Source: a virus. Taken from it: a stretch of 20,431 nucleotides of DNA. The notes beneath the pieces are model-generated. The model was given only the letters and a program-made list of their open reading frames with translations, searched no databases and had not been told where the DNA came from. The stretch's first letter is position 1. Every line of letters begins with the position of its first letter. Position numbers and translations under genes: made by a program. Below, piece by piece: positions 1 through 6,290 of the stretch. The stretch spans positions 1-20,431 of the IMG/VR virus record IMGVR_UViG_3300035698_011539. One strand, 5' to 3'.

Positions 1-117
1 ATCAAGGGGAAATAACGATTATTCGCAATTTTATCGAAAAATATCAGTTCGGACATTTCGTACATTTAATATATATACTATTATACACAGTTTGTTTGAT
101 TTTTTTTAGAATTAAGC
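1..117. other. Left edge, no gene supported
   Basis: Two plus-strand frames are open from the window edge and run out by about 105 and 156. Neither has recognisable protein character, and either could be the 3' end of a gene that begins outside the window. The remainder up to the promoter at 118 is AT-rich. Confidence 0.3.
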
Positions 118-153
118 TTGTTTTTTTATTTTAACACTGTATATTAATATAGT
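118..153 (+). promoter_or_regulatory. Early/middle-type promoter for the amidoligase-like gene
   Basis: TTGTTT (118-123), a 16-bp spacer, then TATATT (140-145) followed by AATATAG. The same architecture and spacing recur at 1055-1091 (+) and 6217-6181 (-). This supports a sigma70-like promoter class distinct from the TATAAATA late boxes. Transcription would start roughly 25 bases before the gene at 182. Confidence 0.6.
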
Positions 154-181
154 AAAGAAACATAAGGTTAGGTTCTGATCC

Positions 182-955
182 ATGAATAAATACACCCGCA
201 ATTTTGGAATTGAGCTAGAGGTTTCAACACCTCGAGAATCGATAAAAGAGATACTGGGACCATATCTTTCGAAATTTAATTATAATCCAGATATGGGTTA
301 TGTTGAGAGTAGAGGTAAAAGCTGGGATCTTAAGTATGATAGTTCTACTGAGTGTGAATTAGCAACACCTATCATGACCCTAAAATCAAAAGAATTTAGA
401 ATATTTAAACGAATAGTAAAAGAACTAAAGAAAAACAAAGTCAAAACTACCAAAAATGACGGTCTTCACTTACATATAAATTGTTCAGATGTATCTAAAG
501 ATGCTGTTACATTAGTTTGGATTCTGTTCGAACGAGCCTTTTTAGACATATTACCAAGTCATCGACGTGGTCATGGTAGTAGCTTTGCTACCAATTATAT
601 GGAAACATATGCTGATGGTAAAAGAGTAGCTTCGGTTGCTAATATATTTGTTGATAACAGATATAAGGTTGAGGATCATCACACAACAGTTAATGGTTAT
701 TATTACGATGTAAGAAAAACGTTCGAGTTTAGACCATTTCCAGGAACTTTAGATATTGTAGATATCGAAAATTGGACTAAGCTTTGTCTATCATTTATTA
801 GCTATGTGAAAAAGAAAGATAATAAAAAAGATCTTATCAATATAATGTGTAAGTCAATTGGACAATATAACATACTTGATATGATGGTTCGGTTGGATAT
901 AAGAAGTAAACAGTTACAAAGTTGGGTTGAAGACCAATATGACAAGTACGCGTAA
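182..955 (+). CDS. Amidoligase-like protein (Amidoligase_2 type)
   Basis: A 257-residue protein resembling the phage amidoligase family, ATP-grasp-like enzymes related to glutamine synthetase that join carboxylates to amines. Visible family features are GIELEVS near the N-terminus (residues 9-15), where acidic residues bind metal and ATP, the stretch D53 to P63 with the ECELATP motif, GLHLHINCS (94-102) with paired histidines, and FEFRPFPGTLD in the C-terminal third. The substrate is unknown; proposals for the family include peptide tagging and cell-wall or protein modification. It has its own promoter at 118-153 and a terminator at 1004-1033, so it is a single-gene unit. The upstream ribosome-binding site is weak (AAGGTTAGG is 12 or more bases away). 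The family call rests on motif recall, not alignment. Confidence 0.75.
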   Translation: MNKYTRNFGIELEVSTPRESIKEILGPYLSKFNYNPDMGYVESRGKSWDLKYDSSTECELATPIMTLKSKEFRIFKRIVKELKKNKVKTTKNDGLHLHINCSDVSKDAVTLVWILFERAFLDILPSHRRGHGSSFATNYMETYADGKRVASVANIFVDNRYKVEDHHTTVNGYYYDVRKTFEFRPFPGTLDIVDIENWTKLCLSFISYVKKKDNKKDLINIMCKSIGQYNILDMMVRLDIRSKQLQSWVEDQYDKYA

Positions 956-1000
956 AAAACTTTGGTACGATTAAAAATTAATTTTTAGAACCTTTAACGT

Positions 1001-1033
1001 AAAAAGAATATCATATATGGTATTCTTTTTTTT
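1001..1033 (+). terminator. Rho-independent terminator after the amidoligase-like gene
   Basis: A nine-pair stem (AAGAATATC, 1004-1012, with GGTATTCTT, 1019-1027, one G-U pair), loop ATATAT, then a run of T. It begins 46 bases after the stop codon at 955 and separates this gene from the next promoter at 1055. Confidence 0.85.
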
Positions 1034-1054
1034 CTTTTTTTTTCGTAAAATCGC

Positions 1055-1091
1055 TTGTATTTTCTGTTTAAACCACTATATTATAATATAG
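1055..1091 (+). promoter_or_regulatory. Promoter with palindromic -10 region
   Basis: TTGTAT (1055-1060), 16-bp spacer containing GTTTAAAC, TATATT (1077-1082). The -10 region lies inside a perfect 16-base palindrome, CTATATTATAATATAG (1076-1091), which could also be an operator. It drives the leader ORF at 1125 and the gene at 1162. Confidence 0.6.
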
Positions 1092-1124
1092 AAAGATCAA
1101 ATTTAACAAGGAGTAAAGAAAATA

Positions 1125-1157
1125 ATGTTAACAAATAAAATAACAAAGCATTGTTAA
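1125..1157 (+). CDS. Ten-residue leader peptide MLTNKITKHC
   Basis: A ten-codon ORF with a good ribosome-binding site (AAGGAG, 1108-1113) and a promoter directly upstream. It ends four bases before the start of the gene at 1162, which has no ribosome-binding site of its own, so translational coupling is plausible. The peptide nearly equals the last ten residues of that gene (MLANKIIKHC), and the DNA is 31/33 identical to 1402-1434. It may be a real leader peptide, or the relic of a duplication that carried in a ribosome-binding site. Confidence 0.4.
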   Translation: MLTNKITKHC

Positions 1158-1161
1158 ACAT

Positions 1162-1434
1162 ATGAGGAAAATTTACAAGTATACTAGTAAATATAGGAAT
1201 GTTTGTTTCCAATTCTTCGAGGTTCCTATTTTCCCATTATTTAGGCATAGGTATGTTCGTCTTTTCACTGGTGAGAAAAAAATACCAGTAATTTATTTAA
1301 ACGATAGTACTTTTTTATCTGATCGTGATCACGACATGCCTGATTATAGTTTTAATAAAACAAAAGCGGTGGAAAACGAAATATATATATTTAAAAAAAC
1401 AATGTTAGCAAATAAAATAATAAAGCATTGTTAA
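1162..1434 (+). CDS. Hypothetical protein, 90 aa
   Basis: Not recognised. The protein is basic and aromatic-rich in its first half (many Tyr, Phe and Arg). It has no signal peptide, cysteine cluster or nucleotide-binding motif. The last eleven codons are duplicated upstream at 1125-1157. No Shine-Dalgarno sequence precedes the ATG; translation probably depends on re-initiation after the leader ORF, which ends at 1157. The promoter at 1055-1091 lies upstream. The next gene has its own late promoter. Confidence 0.55.
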   Translation: MRKIYKYTSKYRNVCFQFFEVPIFPLFRHRYVRLFTGEKKIPVIYLNDSTFLSDRDHDMPDYSFNKTKAVENEIYIFKKTMLANKIIKHC

Positions 1435-1466
1435 TATTCTTACCTAAAATCTTCACCCTCTGATCG

Positions 1467-1474
1467 TATAAATA
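1467..1474 (+). promoter_or_regulatory. T4-type late promoter
   Basis: Exact TATAAATA, the T4 late -10 element, 22 bases before the gene at 1496. A GGAGGG ribosome-binding site lies at 1487-1492. Confidence 0.75.
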
Positions 1475-1495
1475 GTATTAACAACTGGAGGGATA

Positions 1496-1720
1496 ATGAA
1501 AAATGACCCGGACATTGATTTTGATAAATTTATAGAAATAGAGATTCCTATTATTGAAAAGATTATACAAAATGAAGCGTGGCTTGAAGGGGAAAGAAGG
1601 GGTGAATATGTTGACCCCAACGATGAAATTGTTCAAGAAAAGGTCCGTCAGATAATTTTAAAGTCTGGAAATGAAATATACAATATGGTAATAGAAAAAT
1701 TAAAAGAAGCTTCTATTTGA
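1496..1720 (+). CDS. Small acidic conserved-type protein, 74 aa
   Basis: Not assigned a function. The protein is short, acidic and probably all-helical. It contains the phrase WLEGERRGEYVDPNDEIV (residues 29-46), which I recall from small phage and bacterial proteins of unknown role. It is expressed from its own late promoter (1467-1474) with a strong ribosome-binding site, so it is probably made late in infection. Its 3' end overlaps the end of the convergent primase gene by eight bases (1713-1720), so no terminator fits between them. Confidence 0.75.
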   Translation: MKNDPDIDFDKFIEIEIPIIEKIIQNEAWLEGERRGEYVDPNDEIVQEKVRQIILKSGNEIYNMVIEKLKEASI

Positions 1721-2669
1721 ATCTTAATGTTATAACAGCTTTGTCTAAAGTTATTATGCGGGATTGAATATAACTCTCGCTAAAAAACTCTAAATTATCT
1801 AGTTTACAAACCGTCTCATTAATATCCTTGCACTTAATATTTTTATCCCACATAAACACCTTTTGTTTAGGTATTTTCTTACCTAATGAAATAATCTTAT
1901 CTCTTGTTGTATCATCTACCCAGGGATTATCCGGAAACCATACCAACTCACTTAAGTAACTAGACAACTTTTCCATCTGGTTATTATTAGGAAATACCTG
2001 ACCAATAGCAACTGCATTTTTAATAAAAATAGAATCAAAACTACCCTCTGTAAAATAGATATATGGTGATGTTTCATCAATAGCATCTATATTAAATATG
2101 GCCTTTTCAGTATCAAAAGGGAATAGGTATTTCGGATCTTGATATGTTTTAATCGCTCGTTCCTGATAGTAGTTTAGTTCACCATATTCATTCCATGGTA
2201 TAATTAAGCGATTTGATTTTATGTTTAGATAAAATTTCCATTTCTTAGGGGAGTATGGTGCTTCTAATATTCGTCGTTTTACAATAATATCTTGATATAC
2301 ATCTTCTGGTAGTTCAACCCAGTTTTTTGGAATACTTTTGATTTGTTGTAATTTTGGTTTCGGTTCTTCAAACATAATAGTAGGTTTTGATATCTTTTTG
2401 ATACTAGACAGAAAACCCTTTTTGATATCAGATAGTTCCCTACCCTCTATTTTTACTAATATCCATAGACCCTTAGCTGAAACACCACAATTAAAACAAT
2501 AGTAGGAATCATCCTTTATATAGTAGTTACCTCGCATTTTGTTTCTATGCTTCTTACTATCGCCACATATAGGACATCTAAAATTCCATCTATTACCACA
2601 CTTTTTTATTGGTGATACTAGTTCATACAACTTTTCTTGCACATAGAAGGGGATTTGTTCTTCAAACAT
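1713..2669 (-). CDS. 61: DNA primase, T4 gp61-like
   Basis: A DnaG-type primase that makes RNA primers for lagging-strand synthesis; in T4 it works with the gp41 helicase, also encoded in this window. The N-terminal CHC2-type zinc module is visible as C32PIC35 and C58FNC61. A TOPRIM-like core follows, with the acidic motif YFTEGSFDS (residues 205-213) and a later acidic stretch, WFPDNPW. At 318 residues it is slightly shorter than T4 gp61 (about 340). The start at 2669 overlaps the stop of the upstream zinc-ribbon gene by one base (TAATG), so the two are coupled. Primase and helicase are about 12 kb apart here; in T4 they lie close together. Confidence 0.9.
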   Translation of the reverse strand: MFEEQIPFYVQEKLYELVSPIKKCGNRWNFRCPICGDSKKHRNKMRGNYYIKDDSYYCFNCGVSAKGLWILVKIEGRELSDIKKGFLSSIKKISKPTIMFEEPKPKLQQIKSIPKNWVELPEDVYQDIIVKRRILEAPYSPKKWKFYLNIKSNRLIIPWNEYGELNYYQERAIKTYQDPKYLFPFDTEKAIFNIDAIDETSPYIYFTEGSFDSIFIKNAVAIGQVFPNNNQMEKLSSYLSELVWFPDNPWVDDTTRDKIISLGKKIPKQKVFMWDKNIKCKDINETVCKLDNLEFFSESYIQSRIITLDKAVITLRFK

Positions 2670-2884
2670 TATATTCTTTTATTAAATTCTTCGGGGTTTA
2701 ATGTTGGAATTAATTGTTTAGTTTTACACTTGTTACAGTCAAATATATCATCATCGCTTTCAATAATATTTAATTCACCACATTTGCAACATATAGCAGA
2801 TATCTTCCATATTAACATCATTTCAAAAATGTCTTCATTAGAAGTGTCTTCAGGAAAACTACTATATAATTCTTCCTCGGTCAT
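2669..2884 (-). CDS. Zinc-ribbon protein, 71 aa
   Basis: A small acidic protein with two CxxC knuckles, C33-K-C35-like (ICCKCGELN) and CNKCKTK about 15 residues later. This spacing is typical of a zinc ribbon and suggests nucleic-acid or protein binding. It lies immediately upstream of and overlaps the primase start by one base, and is preceded by the 80-aa gene with a one-base gap, so the three form an operon. The specific family was not recognised; a role linked to primase is an inference from position only. Confidence 0.75.
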   Translation of the reverse strand: MTEEELYSSFPEDTSNEDIFEMMLIWKISAICCKCGELNIIESDDDIFDCNKCKTKQLIPTLNPEEFNKRI

Positions 2885-2885
2885 T

Positions 2886-3128
2886 TTATTTTCGCTCTGT
2901 TATTGAATTAAATAAATCTTGAACAGAACCGTCAACAGTAATTTTAGTATTGTCTTTTAATATAATAACTGATTTAACAACAACCTTTTCTGGTGTTATA
3001 GTATCATTATTAAGCAAATTTTCCATATGAGAAACTATTTCATCATTAGACTTTGGTTCATATGGAACAATTTGAGCGATAGTCTCGGTATCAATAGCTA
3101 CGTTAGCAGATGGTATGTATATAAGCAT
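2886..3128 (-). CDS. Hypothetical protein, 80 aa
   Basis: Not recognised. It starts MLIYIPSANVAIDTETIAQI and ends in a segment with alternating hydrophobic residues (VVVKSVIILKDNTKITVDG), suggesting beta strands. It begins a three-gene operon with the zinc-ribbon gene and primase. An AAGGAAATTTA sequence precedes the ATG. Upstream, on the minus strand, ACTATATTATA (about 3155-3145) resembles the -10 part of the promoter class at 1055, but without its TTG -35 element. Confidence 0.7.
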   Translation of the reverse strand: MLIYIPSANVAIDTETIAQIVPYEPKSNDEIVSHMENLLNNDTITPEKVVVKSVIILKDNTKITVDGSVQDLFNSITERK

Positions 3129-3181
3129 TTAAATTTCCTTTTTTATAATATAGTATGATTAAAAGAAGATTTAAACTTTTA

Positions 3182-3628
3182 TTACCTGTTCGCGGCTTTT
3201 ATTTCTTCTGTAGTTTTATATTTGCGTATAAAAGGTTCTGGTAAGACAGTGTTAAGCTTCTTAAGAATTTTATTATTAGTTTTATTATTAACCTCTAATC
3301 GTTTAGTATTACTAAATAAACTATATTGATAATTATCATCAGCATTTTTTGAATACTCTAAACCAAGAATAAAATCGAAATTACCTCTATTTGTAACAGT
3401 ATAATGAAGGGCATCATTTCCAGGCCAATAATATATATCTAAATTCTTAGTAATACCCATTCGTAAACTATCAAATTTATCCATTTTTATTAATTCAGAT
3501 ATTTCTTTTTTATTGGCGTTTTTAACTATATCTACATAATCATCAGCCGCACCTCTTCGTTGGGTTATCATAAGATAATCCCAATCACCTTCTATAATAA
3601 TTTTCTTATATGCTTCAGTAAATTTCAT
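3182..3628 (-). CDS. Late protein with possible capsid-targeting N-terminus, 148 aa
   Basis: The body is not recognised. The N-terminus, MKFTEAYKKIIIE then GDW, resembles the short targeting peptides of T4 internal head proteins. Residues I11-I12-E13 then G14 fit the T4 prohead protease (gp21) consensus of L/I-x-E before A/G. A late promoter (3648-3655) lies 20 bases upstream, as expected for a head component. It sits directly downstream of the capsid-like gene. The N-terminus MKFTE-x-Y is shared with the late gene at 5071. The remainder (about 135 residues) is mixed and polar, with no metal-binding or nucleotide-binding motif visible. Head packaging is an inference. Confidence 0.7.
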   Translation of the reverse strand: MKFTEAYKKIIIEGDWDYLMITQRRGAADDYVDIVKNANKKEISELIKMDKFDSLRMGITKNLDIYYWPGNDALHYTVTNRGNFDFILGLEYSKNADDNYQYSLFSNTKRLEVNNKTNNKILKKLNTVLPEPFIRKYKTTEEIKAANR

Positions 3629-3647
3629 ATTTACATCACTTTTAAAT

Positions 3648-3655
3648 TATTTATA
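3648..3655 (-). promoter_or_regulatory. T4-type late promoter
   Basis: TATAAATA on the minus strand, 20 bases before the ATG at 3628 and just after the end of the capsid-like gene (stop at 3668). Confidence 0.75.
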
Positions 3656-3667
3656 GCACTCGACCCT

Positions 3668-4873
3668 CTACTGACTCAATGACTTCATATAGTTTTTTCT
3701 AATTTCTTTATTTTCTTTAATTTTAAAAATGTGGTAGAAACCAGCAGCGGTTTTCGTAGTTGGAAAATTCTTTGTAATTTTTGTTAATCCAAACCTACTA
3801 CGATAAAGATATTCTTGTGTAAGAGTTCTGCTTAACATAATAGTATCGAAATCATCATTTTTTAAATCGGAAGCCAATGATTCACAAACATCTAATAATA
3901 TATATGGGCAGAATAACACACCTGCATCATATTCTACCACACCCTTATAGGCTAATATTATGTTATCTATATTATCAGAATATATTGTTGTTATTGTCTT
4001 TATTTCACTAATACCAATATTAGTAAAAAGTTGTACATATCGTTCAGGAACTAAAAGGACACAACCAGACCCTCTTCTTGTATTAATAGCTATTTGAACA
4101 GCATTGTCTAATATGTCTACAGCCGATAATTCTGGTTCATCAATTACACTAACATTACCATTCTCTTCACATATATTTTCAATTTCTTTAAATACTATGC
4201 GATCAATTTCGTTGCTTATTTTTCCAACATCTTTAGTATCAATTTTTAAAGTTTTAAATAACTTATGTGATTTGCTTTCAACAATAGTTTTATCCATAAT
4301 AATTTTAGCTGTTGGCATATCGGATTTTAAGGAATCTTCATACTGTTGACACTTTAATTTAGCAAAGGTTTCAATACTTAAATTATCTATTTTATCTTCT
4401 ATTAATTCTGGTGAAAAAAAAGAACAGTCAGGGCTAGCCATATTTTTAATTAATGATTCCTTTCCTTCTCTGACTTTCCACGGCATTATTTTTTCCATTT
4501 GTTTACATTTTTCTAAAACTTCTTCATATGTCATTTGAAGTGGTGTATGTATCTCCCCGGTTTTATATTTTACACCTCGTAATGCAAATGCAAAGCTTAC
4601 AGGACCATTTATTGGTTGAACGCCAACAACGTTCTTACATAAAAGATTATTATATGTATTAATGGTTAATGCTGCTAAATCTATATTTTCTCTTTCACAT
4701 AGCGACTCAGGAGATTTAATATTTACCTTGTGCATATTTTCTAACAGTTGGGCAACTGTAATTTTATCAGTTTCACTATAGTTAGGTTGGGTTGCAAGCA
4801 CTGAAGCATATTTTTCAATAAGATTTTCTTTATATTCTGGGGTTAAATGGATAAGAGGGTTGTTGGTAGACAT
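3668..4873 (-). CDS. gp23/gp24-family capsid-like protein
   Basis: Probably a capsid subunit of the T4 gp23/gp24 type (HK97 fold). The strongest sign is NVVGVQPINGPVSFAFALRG (residues 80-99), close to the family's VGVQP-x-GP-x-G-x-x-x-ALR signature. A later segment, VLLVPERYVQLF followed by AGVLFCPYILLDVC, also fits. At 401 residues it is nearer to gp24 (about 430) than gp23 (about 520). I chose the ATG at 4873 (MSTNNPL): AAGGAAAG precedes it by a normal distance, and the in-frame TTG at 4900 is an extension only. The late promoter at 4959-4966 supports a structural role. No clear prohead-protease site is seen near its N-terminus. The window does not show whether it is the major capsid protein or a vertex paralogue. 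Confidence 0.6.
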   Translation of the reverse strand: MSTNNPLIHLTPEYKENLIEKYASVLATQPNYSETDKITVAQLLENMHKVNIKSPESLCERENIDLAALTINTYNNLLCKNVVGVQPINGPVSFAFALRGVKYKTGEIHTPLQMTYEEVLEKCKQMEKIMPWKVREGKESLIKNMASPDCSFFSPELIEDKIDNLSIETFAKLKCQQYEDSLKSDMPTAKIIMDKTIVESKSHKLFKTLKIDTKDVGKISNEIDRIVFKEIENICEENGNVSVIDEPELSAVDILDNAVQIAINTRRGSGCVLLVPERYVQLFTNIGISEIKTITTIYSDNIDNIILAYKGVVEYDAGVLFCPYILLDVCESLASDLKNDDFDTIMLSRTLTQEYLYRSRFGLTKITKNFPTTKTAAGFYHIFKIKENKEIRKNYMKSLSQ

Positions 4874-4958
4874 TTGTACTTTCCTTATAATTTTATTCAA
4901 ATCATTTGCAAACCTTTCGGTTCACTATCAATCTTTTACGATTGCATACTTACATATA

Positions 4959-4966
4959 TATTTATA
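4959..4966 (-). promoter_or_regulatory. Late promoter (minus half of a two-way promoter)
   Basis: TATAAATA on the minus strand, 86 bases before the capsid-like gene. It overlaps the plus-strand late box at 4965-4972 by two bases; together they form the perfect palindrome TATTTATATAAATA (4959-4972). Confidence 0.7.
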
Positions 4967-4972
4967 TAAATA
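4965..4972 (+). promoter_or_regulatory. Late promoter (plus half of a two-way promoter)
   Basis: TATAAATA on the plus strand, about 99 bases before the gene at 5071. A further AT-rich TATAATATA stretch at about 5039-5048 could be a second promoter closer to that gene. Confidence 0.65.
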
Positions 4973-5070
4973 GTGTTGTTTAAGTTGTATTATTTAATAA
5001 ATAAATAAAATAAAGTTACTATTATTATATAATCATAGTATAATATACATATAATTAAAAGGTATTAAAT

Positions 5071-5433
5071 ATGAAATTTACAGAAAAATACGATGAAGTT
5101 ATGAATCTACAGGAAAAGGCACAAAAAGTGGATGATGTGGATTTAACAGTATTAAAGAAAATAATTAAGAAATATAAACCAGCTGATATTAATAAAATGG
5201 CAAAAGATGAAAATAATATTGTCACTAATATCACAAAGGTATTCGGCGATAAGGTTAAATTTGTTGTTAATACAGGAGAAGAAGCAGTGGAAGCATATTT
5301 TAATGCTGAATATTATGATAACATCGAAGAAAAAACTGGTGGTGCTGGGATTCTTATTAAATATGATATAGATGATAATAAAGTTTTAAGTGTTGAATTT
5401 GGTGGTGCGGGTGCGTGGCCATTTATAAAATAA
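5071..5433 (+). CDS. Late protein with MKFTEKY N-terminus, 120 aa
   Basis: The family is not recognised. The N-terminus, MKFTEKYDEVMNLQEKAQ, resembles that of the gene at 3182-3628 (MKFTEAY). L13-Q14-E15 partly fits the T4 prohead-protease site, although K16 follows instead of A or G. The middle is lysine-rich and helical. The C-terminal third is strand-like and ends in a glycine-rich tail, FGGAGAWPF. AAAAGG precedes the ATG by about nine bases. Transcription probably comes from the two-way late promoter at 4959-4972, and a strong terminator follows at 5456-5485. It could be an internal head protein. Confidence 0.7.
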   Translation: MKFTEKYDEVMNLQEKAQKVDDVDLTVLKKIIKKYKPADINKMAKDENNIVTNITKVFGDKVKFVVNTGEEAVEAYFNAEYYDNIEEKTGGAGILIKYDIDDNKVLSVEFGGAGAWPFIK

Positions 5434-5455
5434 ATCCACAGTCAAAAAAAAATAA

Positions 5456-5485
5456 AACCCATTATTTAATTATAATGGGTTTTTT
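5456..5485 (+). terminator. Rho-independent terminator, possibly two-way
   Basis: A perfect ten-pair stem, AACCCATTAT (5456-5465) with ATAATGGGTT (5472-5481), six-base loop, and a T run after it. An A-rich stretch before the stem would give a T-rich tail on the other strand, so it could also work leftward. Confidence 0.9.
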
Positions 5486-5498
5486 ATTGTAATTAATT

Positions 5499-5506
5499 TA
5501 TAAATA
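5499..5506 (+). promoter_or_regulatory. T4-type late promoter
   Basis: Exact TATAAATA just after the terminator and 33 bases before the ATG at 5540. Confidence 0.7.
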
Positions 5507-5539
5507 ATATTATTAAGCCACCGCCAACAAAGGTATCAT

Positions 5540-5794
5540 ATGAAATCTATAATAGACCAAAACAACTCAAAGCAATATTATAAAATATTTAAATATCAAC
5601 ACCCTAAATACTATAATGATATTATATCTAAAACTTTATTCTTAAACAAAGTTTCATTTTCAGAAAAATTGTTTTGTTTTATAAACAAAATAACATCACC
5701 AATGCTATGTGACAATATTAATTGCAATGAAAAAACAAAATTTATAAATTTTAAATCCGGATATAATGACTATTTTCTCAACAGTGCTCCTTAA
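5540..5794 (+). pseudogene. Truncated endonuclease-like protein, N-terminal part
   Basis: The 84 residues resemble the N-terminal part of larger phage (homing) endonuclease-like proteins. Those begin with a Tyr-rich helical segment and then a zinc knuckle of the form C-x-x-C, K/T, KFI-x-F-x-x-GY, FC-S-x-x-C. Here the first half is present (CDNINC, then TKFINFKSGYNDYF). Where the second cysteine pair should start, the protein reads LNSAP and stops. The end overlaps the convergent repeat-protein gene by 17 bases, so the rest was probably lost by recombination that brought that gene in. A late promoter (5499) precedes it. The family assignment is from memory. Confidence 0.5.
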
Positions 5795-6155
5795 TTTTCT
5801 TACTGAGAAAGTGTTTCTTTAACTCTTTTAAAAGATTTTTTGATGGGTTATGAATGAACTGAATAGCATAACTATCCTTTTTAACAGCAGCTAATTGTAC
5901 TTTCTCTGTTGGATCATGAGTGTACCTAAGAGCATCACCATTCTCGTTAACAGCTATTAATTGTACTTTTTCTGATGGTTTATGAATGACCTTAATAGCA
6001 TCAATATTCTGTTTAACAGCTTCTAATTGTACTTTTTCAGACGGGTTATGAATGTCACAAATAAAACCACTATACCATTTAACAGCTTCTAATTGCAGTT
6101 CTTCAGTTGGGTACAGTTTATTATCTATTCTGTCGATAAGATCTTGATAATTCAT
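5778..6155 (-). CDS. 22-residue repeat protein, 125 aa
   Basis: Four tandem 22-residue repeats at residues 16-37, 38-59, 60-81 and 82-103, followed by a partial fifth. The consensus is P-S/T-E-K-V-Q-L-x-A-V-K, about six variable residues, then A-I-x-x-I-H-N/K. The pattern predicts an alpha-helical solenoid and resembles DUF4116-type repeat proteins of bacteria, phages and giant viruses. It probably binds other proteins; no catalytic motif is visible. It has its own promoter at 6181-6217, of the same class as those at 118 and 1055, so it is likely expressed before the late genes. The end overlaps the truncated gene at 5540-5794. Confidence 0.7.
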   Translation of the reverse strand: MNYQDLIDRIDNKLYPTEELQLEAVKWYSGFICDIHNPSEKVQLEAVKQNIDAIKVIHKPSEKVQLIAVNENGDALRYTHDPTEKVQLAAVKKDSYAIQFIHNPSKNLLKELKKHFLSKKIKEHC

Positions 6156-6180
6156 TTTAATCCATTATTAGTGTTTCATT

Positions 6181-6218
6181 CTATAATATAATATATAGGT
6201 TTAAACAAAAAAATCAAG
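6181..6218 (-). promoter_or_regulatory. Early/middle-type promoter for the repeat protein
   Basis: On the minus strand: CTTGATT (from 6218), 16-bp spacer containing GTTTAAACC, TATATT (6195-6190), then ATATTATAG. The spacing is identical to the promoters at 118 and 1055. The ATG at 6155 follows about 26 bases later. Confidence 0.6.
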
Positions 6219-6227
6219 GAGAATATT

Positions 6228-6290
6228 TTATTTTTCTTTTATTTTAAAGACGTGATAATAATTCGCAGTAAATATCTTATAAATTTTAAA
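6228..6290 (-). pseudogene. Possible capsid-gene 3' fragment
   Basis: Directly after the nrdD stop, and in its frame, 20 sense codons are followed by TAA. Their end, TANYYHVFKIKEK, resembles the segment near the C-terminus of the capsid-like protein at 3668-4873, TAAGFYHIFKIKEN. It has no start codon or ribosome-binding site. It may be a relic left by rearrangement, or chance similarity in AT-rich DNA. Confidence 0.25.

Larger units (their letters stand above)
1125..1434 (+). repeat. 33-base direct repeat flanking a small gene
   Basis: The copies at 1125-1157 and 1402-1434 match at 31 of 33 bases, and each begins with ATG and ends with TAA. The second copy sits inside an inverted repeat, AACAATG / CATTGTT. 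The gene at 1162 lies between the copies and ends with the second one. Confidence 0.8.

Noticed and set aside
2637-2906. 89-codon plus-strand open frame
   Set aside because: It is the antisense shadow of the zinc-ribbon gene and primase start, without a ribosome-binding site.
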